Source: Clostridia bacterium
Lineage (GTDB): Bacteria > Bacillota > Clostridia > Peptostreptococcales > Anaerovoracaceae
Reading direction: 5' to 3'
Assembly: GCA_910575405.1 (NCBI GenBank)
Contig: CAJTER010000028.1
Span: forward strand, 1-61,921
Length of the DNA: 61,921 nt
The position numbers and the translations under genes were made by a program. Of this stretch, positions 50,267-58,733 are shown piece by piece; position 1 is the first letter of the stretch, and every line of letters begins with the position of its first letter. Under the pieces are notes generated by a model. That model had not been told where the DNA came from and made no database searches. It saw only the letters and a list, made by a program, of their open reading frames with translations.

Positions 50267-51088
50267 ATGTCAGATAAAGTAATTTATTTTGCAAGAGATT
50301 TGCTGGAGCAGGGGCAGGATTTTGTCATAGCCAAGGTAGTGGATACAACCGGATCAACTCCGAGAAAAAAAGGCGCCTGGCTCTTAATGGAGCAGGACGG
50401 CACAACGGCGGGAACCGTAGGCGGCGGCAGACTGGAGGCGGAAACGGAAAAGCTCTGTAAGGAAGCCTTTCAGACAAAGGAAAAGAGCAGGGTGCACCAT
50501 TTCAAATTGAATACGGAAGAGCGGGATGCTCTGGACATGGGCTGTGGGGGAGATGCGGATGTTCATATTCAGTATATTGACGCTTCCCACCCGGAGGAAT
50601 TTGTAGAGGAATTCAATCTGGAGACTACGGCTTACATTTTCGGTGCCGGTCACGTAGGCTTGGCTTTAGAGCCGGTACTGCGGCACATTAATTTCAGAAC
50701 TGTTGTTATCGACGACCGGGAGGAATACGCAAATGAAGCACGTTTTCCGCAGGCTTTCCAGGTAAAGGTTATCCCCGATTTTAAACACGCTTTCGAGGGA
50801 CTTGAGATGGATGAGGACAGCTATATTATCATTGTCACCAGAGGCCATATGGGAGACTACGATGTGCTGAAGGATGCGCTGAAGCGGGAAAGCGCCTATG
50901 TGGGCATGATCGGAAGTAGGAAGAAAAACGCCATGCTCTTTGATATGCTGAGAAAGGAAGGATATTCGGAGGCGGATATTGAGCGGGTATACGCGCCCAT
51001 CGGCCTTTCCATCCAGGCGGAGACTCCAGAAGAAATCGCTGTCAGCATTGCGGCAGAGGTGATCCAGGTAAGGGCAAACCATGACTGA
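50267..51088 (+). CDS. XdhC/CoxI family protein
   Basis: A 273-residue XdhC-like protein involved in inserting or sulfurating molybdenum cofactor in hydroxylases. Signatures: VVDTTGSTPRKKGAWLL, GTVGGGRLEAET, then the NAD-like Rossmann GAGHVGLALEPVL (~135) and GMIGSRKKN (~215). The ATG at 50267 follows AGGAGG. An alternative at 50234 also has a ribosome site and would add 11 residues. It overlaps the next gene by eight bases. No molybdenum hydroxylase is in the window. Confidence 0.88.
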   Translation: MSDKVIYFARDLLEQGQDFVIAKVVDTTGSTPRKKGAWLLMEQDGTTAGTVGGGRLEAETEKLCKEAFQTKEKSRVHHFKLNTEERDALDMGCGGDADVHIQYIDASHPEEFVEEFNLETTAYIFGAGHVGLALEPVLRHINFRTVVIDDREEYANEARFPQAFQVKVIPDFKHAFEGLEMDEDSYIIIVTRGHMGDYDVLKDALKRESAYVGMIGSRKKNAMLFDMLRKEGYSEADIERVYAPIGLSIQAETPEEIAVSIAAEVIQVRANHD

Positions 51089-52277
51089 GAAAAAACGGTT
51101 CGGAGCCTGCATACTCGCTGCAGGCTTTTCCTCTAGAATGGGCAGCTTTAAGCCATTATTGCCATTAGGCGATAAGACGGTGATTGAGCGGGCTATTGCT
51201 GTTTCAAAGGAAGCGGGAATCGAAGATATCGTAGTCGTAACCGGCTACAACAGGGAGGCTCTTCTGCCGGTCTTGGAGAAGGAAGGCGTGGAGGAAGTCT
51301 TTAACTGGCATTTTGAAGAGGGCATGTTTACCTCTATACAGACAGGCCTTGCCGCTCAGCCGCCCCAGCTTTGCGGCTATTTTCTCATGCCCGTGGACTG
51401 TCCCATTATTCAGCGGGAGGTTCTGCAGCAGCTGGCGGAAAGCTTTGAGCCGGATAAATTTGCGGTGCCCTGTTATCATGGCAAAAAAGGACATCCCCTG
51501 CTGATACCGGCCTCTCTGCGCAAGGAAATTCTCGATCACGACGGAAAGGGCGGCCTGAAGGCGGTTACAGATCGGGACTTTGAGCGCTTAAAGAGGGTGC
51601 CAGTAGAGACGGAAGGCGTTGTCATGGATATGGATACGCCGGAGGCTTATGAGGAAATCAAGGCTTATCTGGCAGGCGGCTGCAAGTCGGAGAGTCTGCA
51701 GGAGCTGGCGGATGGGAGGCGGATTTTCCTGGTTCGCCATGGGGAAATTCAGCAGCACGAGGAAAAGATCTTCCTGGGACAGACGGATGTGCCCCTCAGC
51801 CCTCAGGGCATTTACCAGGCCAAGATGGCAGGAAGACTTTTGGCCCAGATGGACGTGCGAACAAACCGAATCTATTCCAGCGATCTCCTGCGGGCTTCTC
51901 AGACTGCGAAAATTCTGGAGCAGCGGATGGGCATGGAGCGGCTGATTCTGGACAAGGAGCTGCGGGAAATGAACTTGGGTCCCTGGGACGGAAAATTCAT
52001 CAGTGAAATCCGCGCCCAGTATCCACAGGAGTACGAAAAACGGGGCAAGTATCTGATGGCCTACAAAATGGGGGAAGGAAGTGAAAACTTTTTTGACCTC
52101 CAGTACCGGGTGGTCAGGGCCCTAATCCACATTTTGAAAAAGGATCCTTTCCAGGATCTGATTCTGGTCTCCCACAGCGGCGTCATCCGCGCCATTGGCA
52201 ACAACTTGGAGGGAAAGGACGTTTCCGAGGAGTGGAAGCCGGTGGGAAAGGGGCAGGTGCGGATTGTCCGGGGGTAG
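51081..52277 (+). CDS. MobA/MocA-like nucleotidyltransferase fused to histidine phosphatase
   Basis: A 398-residue fusion. Residues 1-195 form a MobA-like nucleotidyltransferase: ILAAGFSSRMGSFKPLLPLG, then MPVDCPIIQREVL. MocA-type enzymes make cytidylylated molybdenum cofactor. Residues ~210-398 are a histidine phosphatase: FLVRHGEIQQHEEKIFLGQ (RHG motif, ~215), SSDLLRASQTAKIL, and LVSHSGVIRAI. The phosphatase may clean up a by-product or hydrolyse a phosphorylated intermediate. It is coupled to xdhC by an 8-base overlap. Confidence 0.9.
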   Translation: MTEKKRFGACILAAGFSSRMGSFKPLLPLGDKTVIERAIAVSKEAGIEDIVVVTGYNREALLPVLEKEGVEEVFNWHFEEGMFTSIQTGLAAQPPQLCGYFLMPVDCPIIQREVLQQLAESFEPDKFAVPCYHGKKGHPLLIPASLRKEILDHDGKGGLKAVTDRDFERLKRVPVETEGVVMDMDTPEAYEEIKAYLAGGCKSESLQELADGRRIFLVRHGEIQQHEEKIFLGQTDVPLSPQGIYQAKMAGRLLAQMDVRTNRIYSSDLLRASQTAKILEQRMGMERLILDKELREMNLGPWDGKFISEIRAQYPQEYEKRGKYLMAYKMGEGSENFFDLQYRVVRALIHILKKDPFQDLILVSHSGVIRAIGNNLEGKDVSEEWKPVGKGQVRIVRG

Positions 52278-52299
52278 CGCGCAGCTGCCTCCCGCATAG

Positions 52300-52899
52300 T
52301 CAGACTGTCTGCCTGCCGCTGAACACGGATTTCAAAAACGATTCAATTCGGGCCTTGACCTCTCCACGGTGTTCCAGCTCAAAATAGCAGATTTCTCCGT
52401 TGAAGGCTTCTTCCAGATCCTGGCGGATCTGCAGGTTGTACTCTACAACCGTTCCCGGATAGCCGGCGGCCTTGCTCATGGAGCCGGCCTTGCTCGCCAG
52501 CTTTAAAACCCCGATGCAGGGTGAAGGCCCACTCAGGACTTCATAGAGCTTTTTTCGAAAAGCGGGAACCAGCAGCTCGGAGCCGCCAATTTCATCCAGC
52601 AGGATTAAAGGCGCGCCTTTGGCCTGCTCTAAAAGCATTGTCCCCAGACTCTCAAAGACCGATGGATCCTTCTTGGGGGGCTTGCTTTCGTAGGACAGAA
52701 AGATATCAGGGGTATTGGGAAGCAAAGGGGCGTCTAGGGCCATCTCTGAGGCAGGGGCCAGCCGGTAGCCGGATGGCGTATCGCCCAGCCAGAGGCGCTG
52801 GCAGGAAAAACCGCGTATCTGATGGAGATACGGCGCGATACATTGCCGGATTAAAGTAGATTTGCCCGTTCTTACAGGACCTTCTAAAAATAAATGCAT
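52300..52899 (-). CDS. THEP1-like P-loop NTPase
   Basis: A 199-residue nucleotide phosphatase-like protein: Walker A GPVRTGKST at residues 7-15, Walker B LILLDEIGGSELLVPAF (~100). It resembles the NTPase_1/THEP1 family, which hydrolyses nucleoside triphosphates. It is convergent with the cofactor genes and often accompanies molybdenum-hydroxylase accessory genes in Clostridia (known context, not shown here). Confidence 0.8.
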   Translation of the reverse strand: MHLFLEGPVRTGKSTLIRQCIAPYLHQIRGFSCQRLWLGDTPSGYRLAPASEMALDAPLLPNTPDIFLSYESKPPKKDPSVFESLGTMLLEQAKGAPLILLDEIGGSELLVPAFRKKLYEVLSGPSPCIGVLKLASKAGSMSKAAGYPGTVVEYNLQIRQDLEEAFNGEICYFELEHRGEVKARIESFLKSVFSGRQTV

Positions 52900-53020
52900 G
52901 GTATTTGATCCTTTCTTGCATAATTAATAATGGAAATGTCTGTAGTTTATCATAATTCCGCAGGAAACGGAATCCTCTCAGCTGGGTGAAAAATATTTTC
53001 GGTAGAATTTAAAATTTTTG

Positions 53021-53049
53021 TTGCATACTGTAGAGAAACCGTGTATAAT
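53021..53049 (+). promoter_or_regulatory. tRNA promoter
   Basis: TTGCAT (53021-53026), 17 bases, TATAAT (53044-53049), 15 bases before the tRNA. Confidence 0.85.
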
Positions 53050-53063
53050 AAATAAGTCGGTAA

Positions 53064-53140
53064 CGAGGCATAGCTCAGCTTGGTAGAGCGTTGCGTTCGG
53101 GACGCAAAGGCCACAGGTTCGAATCCTGCTGCCTCGACCA
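53064..53140 (+). tRNA. tRNA-Pro (anticodon CGG)
   Basis: A 77-base cloverleaf. Acceptor CGAGGCA/TGCCTCG is followed by A and an encoded CCA, D-arm GCTC/GAGC. The anticodon stem TTGCG/CGCAA with loop TTCGGGA gives CGG, for codon CCG, and G37 fits proline tRNAs. The T-arm reads ACAGG/CCTGC with one A-C mismatch at its base. No integrase lies next to it. Confidence 0.93.
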
Positions 53141-53142
53141 GT

Positions 53143-53173
53143 GGAAACGTTGAAATTTCAACGTTTCCTTTTT
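53143..53173 (+). terminator. Terminator after tRNA-Pro
   Basis: GGAAACGTTGAAA and TTTCAACGTTTCC form a perfect stem immediately followed by TTTTT. Confidence 0.92.
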
Positions 53174-53260
53174 ACTTTTTGTGCTTTGTCGTAAATTTGG
53201 CCCCAAAGGGAAATCCGGCATTCCCTTGCCCTGGGTATGCCGGATTTTCTATCCGTCCTT

Positions 53261-53608
53261 CTATTCTTTTTCTCCCGGTGGACCGCATTTTGCCAGGATC
53301 TTCATGATAGCATGAACATGCGATATCAGCTCCCGTTTGTCTTCATCCGAAAGACTATTAAACAATTTCGCAAAAGGGCCGTTCATATGCAGCAGGCTTC
53401 CTGGGTCAGACAGTAGAGCCAGCGGCTCTACACCGAGATGAGCCGCGATTTGTTCAACTGTATCAAGCCTTGGGTTGTAAGGTCCCTTCAACATTTGCTG
53501 CAAGGATGAACGTGAGATGCATAATTCCTTTGCAAATTCCTCCAATGTGTTATCATGGATCTGGTGGAGCTTATTCATGTTATCAGAAAAATGTTGTTGT
53601 AAGTCCAT
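53261..53608 (-). CDS. HTH (XRE-type) regulator
   Basis: A 115-residue protein. A Cro/C1-type helix-turn-helix at ~15-70 (TLEEFAKELCISRSSLQQML, NPRLDTVEQIAAHLGV) is followed by a short C-terminal helix rich in charged residues. The ATG at 53608 follows AAGGAGG by seven bases; a further 29 upstream residues look noncoding. Function unknown. It lies between the tRNA and the MocR-type gene on the minus strand. Confidence 0.75.
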   Translation of the reverse strand: MDLQQHFSDNMNKLHQIHDNTLEEFAKELCISRSSLQQMLKGPYNPRLDTVEQIAAHLGVEPLALLSDPGSLLHMNGPFAKLFNSLSDEDKRELISHVHAIMKILAKCGPPGEKE

Positions 53609-53778
53609 AAACATCCCTCCTTCATTCTTTATGGTAAAGGAAACCGACAAAAAATGATAGTCAGGAAGGGTGTATTTTATAGAAAGATTGGACATAAAAA
53701 GACATGTTGCTACTAAAAGATAGTGGTATATCTCTTTAAAGTTTTATTGCTGACAGGCGGGGAGGGGAAGTCTTCAGC

Positions 53779-55200
53779 TCACCCGCGCCAGGAATCAAGG
53801 AGCCTCTCCATGATATCCGCAATCTCTTCCAGAGGAATCTGATTGTAATATAAGATAAGGGAGGTGGATTGAACGCGGCTTCCGCCGGTATAGACAGCCG
53901 TGGGGATGGCGGCGATACCGAGAGACTTTGCGTCGGCACAGAGCTCCTCCGCTGTCTTTTTGCAGTTGATCCGCACGATGATGTTGATACCCGAGGAAGT
54001 GTTGGTGGGTTTTGTGAAGTCAGTAGTCAGGCAGCGGACAACAGCCTGCAGCTTTTGGGAATACAGGGTACGGAGCTTTTTGATATTGGTCTGATAAAAG
54101 CCCTTTTCCATGAAAAGTGCCAGAGTCAGCTGCTCCATTTTGGAACAGGTCTGGGTGTAGTCGGTGCGGATGGAACGAAAAATGTCAGCCATAGCGGCAG
54201 GCAGTACCATATAGCTGATTTTGATGGAGGAGAACAGGGTGGTGGAAAAGGAACCAAGATAAACAACCTTCCCCTTTGTATCTAGTCCCTGCAGGGCGGG
54301 AATCGGCTTTCCGAAATAGCGGAGCTCGCTGTCATAATCGTCTTCCATAATGATACTGTCATTCTGTATAGCCCACTCCAGCAGTTCGTAGCGTCGGCCT
54401 ACGGGCATCACAGCCCCGGTAGGCACCTGATTGGAGGGACTGACATATACGGCAGAGCGGATATTGGAAGGAAGCTTTTCGATAGCAATGCCGCTGCGGC
54501 CTACTTTTACCGGCGTGATGGAAAACCCCCGATCACGGAAAATATTATTAACAGGCAGATAGCCTGGCTCCTCTACCGCAACGTGGTGGATGGACATTTT
54601 TTTTAAAATATTCGCCAGATGATTGGTGATCTGCTGCGTACCAGCGCTGATGACGATCTGATCCGGGCTGCAGATTACGCCCCGGGACTGATAGAGGTAC
54701 TTGGAAATTTCGTAGCGAAGAGCCATTTCCCCCTGGGGATCGCTTTCAAAGAAAAGGAGGGGGGAATATTCGGTAATGACCTTATTGACACACTTTTTCC
54801 ACTTATTAAAATCAAAGCAGTCCGGATCATAATAAAATTCAGGGGACTGAGCCTTGAGCGTCTGATCCAGGGGGGAGCAATCCATGGGGGCGGCAGCAGG
54901 ACCGAGCTGCTGGGCGGACTCGGAGGAATCGCCAAATCCGGTTTGCGGCGGCAGCACGCTGCTGATATAATAGCCGGATTGGGGCTTGCTGTAAATATAG
55001 CCCTCCACGGCAAGCTGACTGTATGCCAGTTCAATGGTGGTCATGCTCAGCCCCAGGGAATGGGAAAGGTTCCGCAGAGAGGGCAGCCTTTCATCCTCGC
55101 GCATTTCGCCGGAGAGAACCGCTTCCTTTATATAATCGTAAAGCTGGAGATAATAGGGCCGTTTGGAATGTTCATCAATGTTTGGAATAATCGCTTTCAT
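53779..55200 (-). CDS. MocR/PdxR-type GntR-aminotransferase regulator
   Basis: A 473-residue regulator. The GntR winged helix (~10-80: YYLQLYDYIKEAVLSGEMRE, LSMTTIELAYSQLAVEGYIY) is followed by an aminotransferase-fold sensor (~125-470). In the usual Schiff-base site (GTFSK) this protein reads GSFST, with Thr320 where lysine is expected. Covalent PLP binding is then doubtful. The family controls vitamin B6 or GABA genes. It faces an ECF S-component across ~110 bases, consistent with control of B6-like vitamin uptake. The ribosome site AAGGAGG precedes the ATG. Confidence 0.88.
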   Translation of the reverse strand: MKAIIPNIDEHSKRPYYLQLYDYIKEAVLSGEMREDERLPSLRNLSHSLGLSMTTIELAYSQLAVEGYIYSKPQSGYYISSVLPPQTGFGDSSESAQQLGPAAAPMDCSPLDQTLKAQSPEFYYDPDCFDFNKWKKCVNKVITEYSPLLFFESDPQGEMALRYEISKYLYQSRGVICSPDQIVISAGTQQITNHLANILKKMSIHHVAVEEPGYLPVNNIFRDRGFSITPVKVGRSGIAIEKLPSNIRSAVYVSPSNQVPTGAVMPVGRRYELLEWAIQNDSIIMEDDYDSELRYFGKPIPALQGLDTKGKVVYLGSFSTTLFSSIKISYMVLPAAMADIFRSIRTDYTQTCSKMEQLTLALFMEKGFYQTNIKKLRTLYSQKLQAVVRCLTTDFTKPTNTSSGINIIVRINCKKTAEELCADAKSLGIAAIPTAVYTGGSRVQSTSLILYYNQIPLEEIADIMERLLDSWRG

Positions 55201-55310
55201 AAGACCTCCTTACTGTACCTATAAAAATAATTATATTTGTCCATTTATTCAGATACACTTACAAGGTATTATAATAGGAAACGACACTTAAGTAAAGAGA
55301 GGTTCAAACA
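55201..55310. promoter_or_regulatory. Divergent control region, MocR gene / ECF S-component
   Basis: A TATAAT at 55270-55275 serves the plus strand. The minus strand shows TATAAT across 55230-55235. The two face away from each other over 35 bases, where a MocR-type dimer would be expected to bind. I do not see a convincing repeat. Confidence 0.45.
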
Positions 55311-55868
55311 ATGAAAAACACAAGCCAGGCTGTGAATATCGTTATGACAGCGCTGATGATTGCGATTATTACTATTTCTATCATGTTTATCAAAATTCCC
55401 ATTCCCGGGACCCAAGGGTATGTACATCTGGGAGACGCCATGATCTTCCTTTCCGTGCTGGTGCTGGGCTGGAGGTACGGTGCAGTAGCCGCGGCTATTG
55501 GAGGGGCTCTGGGGGATCTGATGGGAGGGGCTGCTTTGTGGGCGCCCTGGACCTTTGCCATCAAAGCGATTATGGCCATTATCATGGGGCTGTTCATAGC
55601 GGGAACCATGAAGAAAAAGCCGTTTACCATTGGGGGTGTTCCTCTCATGGAGCTTATCGGCATGATCCTGGCGGGGATCGTCATGGTCATCGGCTATTAT
55701 ATCGCAGAAGGCGTGATGATCGGAAACTGGATATCCCCCATGCTGGGAGTGCCGTGGAATATAGGGCAGTTTGTCATGGGAATGGTGATTACGGGGATTC
55801 TGGCGGCAGCTCTTTACAAAACATCGGCAAAGCGGTACTTTGCATACCGTCTGGACGAAGTTAAATAG
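55311..55868 (+). CDS. ECF transporter S component (vitamin B6-type candidate)
   Basis: A 185-residue membrane protein with six helices. It resembles the ECF substrate-binding family of HmpT/PdxU/ThiW type, with YVHLGDAMIFLSVLVLGWRY and GGALGDLMGGAALWAPWTF in the first half. It would bind a vitamin and share the general ECF energising module encoded elsewhere. The divergent MocR/PdxR-like gene suggests pyridoxine or pyridoxal, but hydroxymethylpyrimidine cannot be excluded. AGAGAGG precedes the ATG. Confidence 0.82.
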   Translation: MKNTSQAVNIVMTALMIAIITISIMFIKIPIPGTQGYVHLGDAMIFLSVLVLGWRYGAVAAAIGGALGDLMGGAALWAPWTFAIKAIMAIIMGLFIAGTMKKKPFTIGGVPLMELIGMILAGIVMVIGYYIAEGVMIGNWISPMLGVPWNIGQFVMGMVITGILAAALYKTSAKRYFAYRLDEVK

Positions 55869-55886
55869 AAGGTGGAGAAGAGAAGC

Positions 55887-56204
55887 ATGAAAACGAAACG
55901 AACACTTGCTGTATTTCTGATACTGCTGATGGCAGTGTTTGTTCCTGCAGAGGCCTATGCGGCAAGCACAATTGTAGATGAAACCGATAAATCAGAGATA
56001 AAAAGCTGCGGGCAAGGCTCAAAAAAAGAGCCGGCAGAGGGGCTATGCCAGATGGAAAGCAAATGCCAGAGGCGTGGATCTGAACCGAAATTTCCCGGCT
56101 CTCTGGGGAAAAAAGAAGCAGCGCCTCTGAAGCATCAATCCTTTAAAGGAATTTATAAAAAACATAAAACTGTGATCGAGCGGGCGGCCTATTTGTATCT
56201 ATAG
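55887..56204 (+). pseudogene. Relic of secreted M14 zinc carboxypeptidase
   Basis: An intact signal peptide (KRTLAVFLILLMAVFVPAEAYA) opens the frame at 55887. At 56041-56100 another frame encodes RWKANARGVDLNRNFPA, the Arg/Asn substrate-binding motif of M14 carboxypeptidases. The HxxE zinc motif region before it and the catalytic domain after it are absent, so an internal deletion plus frameshift destroyed the gene. The frame of 106 residues left over is not a real protein. Confidence 0.72.
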
Positions 56205-56348
56205 CAGAGCTGCAGGCAAAGCTCCCTTATCCATATATTGCCGCTCAGAAGCCCCTGTGAAAATTTAAAAAAGGATTGAACATATGTTTATGATGTGGTA
56301 CAATTTAAGAACATAAGTTCATTGCTTTGATGCACAGGGGGTGGCAAT

Positions 56349-57779
56349 ATGGATCTGATGTTTGATAAATTAAAAATACTGGCAGACAGCGCCAAATACG
56401 ATGTTTCCTGTTCCAGCAGCGGAGTGGGGCGAAAAAACAACGGCATCATAGGCAGCGGGGCCAAAGAGGGTATCTGTCATACTTGGTCGGCGGACGGCAG
56501 GTGTATTTCTCTGCTGAAGGTTCTTTTTACCAACAAGTGTGTCTATGACTGCGAGTACTGTGTCAACAGAAGGAGCGCTGACTCCCCCAGAGCCTCCTTT
56601 GAGCCAGAAGAACTGGCGCGGCTGACCATTGAATTTTACCGCAGAAACTACATCGAAGGCTTGTTTCTCAGTTCTGCTGTGGAGGTTTCTCCGGATCATA
56701 CGGCAGAGCGGATTTTGTATTGCCTGCGGATCCTGCGCAGGGAATACGGCTTTGCCGGATATATCCATGCCAAAATTATCCCTGGCGTTTCTCAGGAACT
56801 GCTCCACGATATCGGACTGGAGGCGGACAGGCTCAGCGTCAATATCGAAATGCCCACCAGCAAAAGTCTGGAGCTGTTTGCCCCTCAAAAAAAGCCAAAG
56901 CAGATTTTCAGTCCCATGCGGCAGATTACCAATACCCTTATCGAACGAAAATCGCTGCAGGGTCCGGGAACCATGTTCAAAGGCCAGGATCTGAACTCCC
57001 CTCTCAACTACCTGACACCGGACCAGACTTTGTCCATAGGAGCAGGACAGCTGCGGGAAAACCAGAACAAAAGCGCTGCAGGGGAAAAGACTGCTCTGGT
57101 TCGGGCCAGAAAAAAGGAAGTCTTCGCTCCAGCAGGACAGACTACGCAGATGATCATTGGAGCGGGGGAAGAGACGGATCGGCAGATCCTTACTACTACC
57201 GAAAACCTTTATCACACCTTCAAAATGAAGCGGGTTTATTACAGCGCCTATATTCCGGTGGTTTCATCTCCCCTTTTGCCGGGCCCCTTTACCGTGCCTC
57301 CCTTAGGACGGGAGCACAGGCTGTATCAGGCGGACTGGCTTCTGCGGTTTTACGGCTTCAGCGCAGGTGAGCTTTTGGACGACGATAATCCAAACCTGGA
57401 TCCGGAACTGGATCCCAAGATCACATGGGCTCTGCGGCATCTGGATCATTTTCCCGTGGAAGTCAACAAGGCGCCCATGGATCTTCTTCTGCGAATTCCC
57501 GGCGTAGGCGTCCTTTCGGCCCAGAGGATTCTTCGGCAGAGAAAGGCCCGCTCCGTGCGGTACGAGGACTTGAAGAGGATGGGGGTTGTGCTCAAGCGGG
57601 CAAAGCACTTCCTCACCTGCTCGGGAAAGTATTACGGAGAAACGAATTTTGCCCCGGACAGCATTCGAAATCAAATATTGGAAATAAACGATGGAGTTCA
57701 AATTTCCATGTTCGGCGGTGACGGCAGCGGACTTCTGACCGCAGGCGTGGAAAGGAAAAAGGTGGAACACCATGGTTGA
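56349..57779 (+). CDS. Radical SAM protein with HhH, UDG-linked (putative DNA repair)
   Basis: A 476-residue radical SAM enzyme. The [4Fe-4S]-binding CVYDCEYC (CxxxCxxC) lies at ~59-66, with DRLSVNIEMPTSKSLELFAP (~165) and a C-terminal helix-hairpin-helix LLLRIPGVGVLSAQRILRQR (~385). It matches the 'putative DNA modification/repair radical SAM' family that travels with a uracil-DNA-glycosylase-like partner. Reaction unknown; the HhH suggests DNA binding. It overlaps the next gene by eight bases. Confidence 0.88.
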   Translation: MDLMFDKLKILADSAKYDVSCSSSGVGRKNNGIIGSGAKEGICHTWSADGRCISLLKVLFTNKCVYDCEYCVNRRSADSPRASFEPEELARLTIEFYRRNYIEGLFLSSAVEVSPDHTAERILYCLRILRREYGFAGYIHAKIIPGVSQELLHDIGLEADRLSVNIEMPTSKSLELFAPQKKPKQIFSPMRQITNTLIERKSLQGPGTMFKGQDLNSPLNYLTPDQTLSIGAGQLRENQNKSAAGEKTALVRARKKEVFAPAGQTTQMIIGAGEETDRQILTTTENLYHTFKMKRVYYSAYIPVVSSPLLPGPFTVPPLGREHRLYQADWLLRFYGFSAGELLDDDNPNLDPELDPKITWALRHLDHFPVEVNKAPMDLLLRIPGVGVLSAQRILRQRKARSVRYEDLKRMGVVLKRAKHFLTCSGKYYGETNFAPDSIRNQILEINDGVQISMFGGDGSGLLTAGVERKKVEHHG

Positions 57780-58509
57780 TTATCTCTATGACGAGACTTT
57801 TGAAGGGCTGCTGACCTGCATCTATCATCATTATTATACGGAAAAGGCCAGCGGCATTTTTCCAAAGGATGCTTATCAGTCTACCATGCTGGGCGGCTGC
57901 ATGGAAATTGAAACGGAAGAGCACAAGGCGGTCACCGTCTATGAAGCGATTGAAAAGAAAATTTCCTCCTGGGATTTAAAGCGAATTTACAAGGTCTTTA
58001 TGTCCAGCACAGAGCAGAAGGAATGCAAAATTTTGAATTACGTGCGGCTGGGATTCGTAAAGGGGCCGGGCATCCGCCTGCTCCACGGGGATCCCATTGT
58101 CTTTCCGGTTCAGGAAGCGGAGCAGAAGGTCAATGCGGAGGTTCACAGAATGAAAGGACTGATTCGCTTTTCCGAGCTGGAGGAGGGAATTTTGTACAGC
58201 CCCATAGAGCCGGATCACGATATTGTGGAATTTCTGGCTCGGCATTTTTCAGATCGGTTTAAAAACGAGCCCTTTATCATCCATGACGCAAAGCGGAACA
58301 AGGCCCTCGTCGCCTACCATGGGAGCTGGTATATCAGCCATTTTACAAAGGAAAATCTTTCGTCCCATTCCAAAGAGGAAGCGGAATACAGGCGATTGTG
58401 GAAGTCCTATTTTGAAAATATGGCCATCAAGGAACGCATCAACCCGCGGTGCCAGAAAAATATGATGCCGGTCCGATACTGGAAAAACCTGACCGAATTT
58501 CAGCTCTGA
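57772..58509 (+). CDS. TIGR03915-type putative DNA repair partner
   Basis: A 245-residue partner of the radical SAM protein: YLYDETFEGLLTCIYHHYYT at the start, VMSSTEQKECKILNYVRLGF (~80), and YHGSWYISHFTKENLSSHSK (~190). The family (linked radical SAM/UDG) has no proven reaction. The tight overlap implies a two-subunit enzyme. About 224 bases follow without a full gene. Confidence 0.85.
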   Translation: MVDYLYDETFEGLLTCIYHHYYTEKASGIFPKDAYQSTMLGGCMEIETEEHKAVTVYEAIEKKISSWDLKRIYKVFMSSTEQKECKILNYVRLGFVKGPGIRLLHGDPIVFPVQEAEQKVNAEVHRMKGLIRFSELEEGILYSPIEPDHDIVEFLARHFSDRFKNEPFIIHDAKRNKALVAYHGSWYISHFTKENLSSHSKEEAEYRRLWKSYFENMAIKERINPRCQKNMMPVRYWKNLTEFQL

Positions 58510-58733
58510 TTCCCGCTGTGAAAGGAATCGTGAATTGATTGTGCATGGAGAGAAAATTCGTGGTATAATGGTTCCATTGAGAGCCTGCCGGCAATTTGAT
58601 GGACAAGGGCATCCCAGCGGACAAAATACGCAGCTATGGTTTTGCCTTTGAGGGAAAGATGGTGCTGATTCGGGAAGCACGGGAACAGAAGTGAGAAAAG
58701 AGGGGCGACCCCTGAGTTGTATAAGGAGGAGCG
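58510..58733 (+). other. Intergenic stretch with short orphan frame
   Basis: A TGGTATAAT (~58560-58568) is followed by a frame reading DKGIPADKIRSYGFAFEGKM up to a TGA near 58694. It looks like the tail of a coding sequence but has no proper start or family. It could be a small peptide or a gene end left by deletion. Confidence 0.35.

Noticed and set aside
53064-53140. tRNA-Pro as an attachment site of an integrated element
   Set aside because: No integrase and no duplicated tRNA 3' end were seen nearby.
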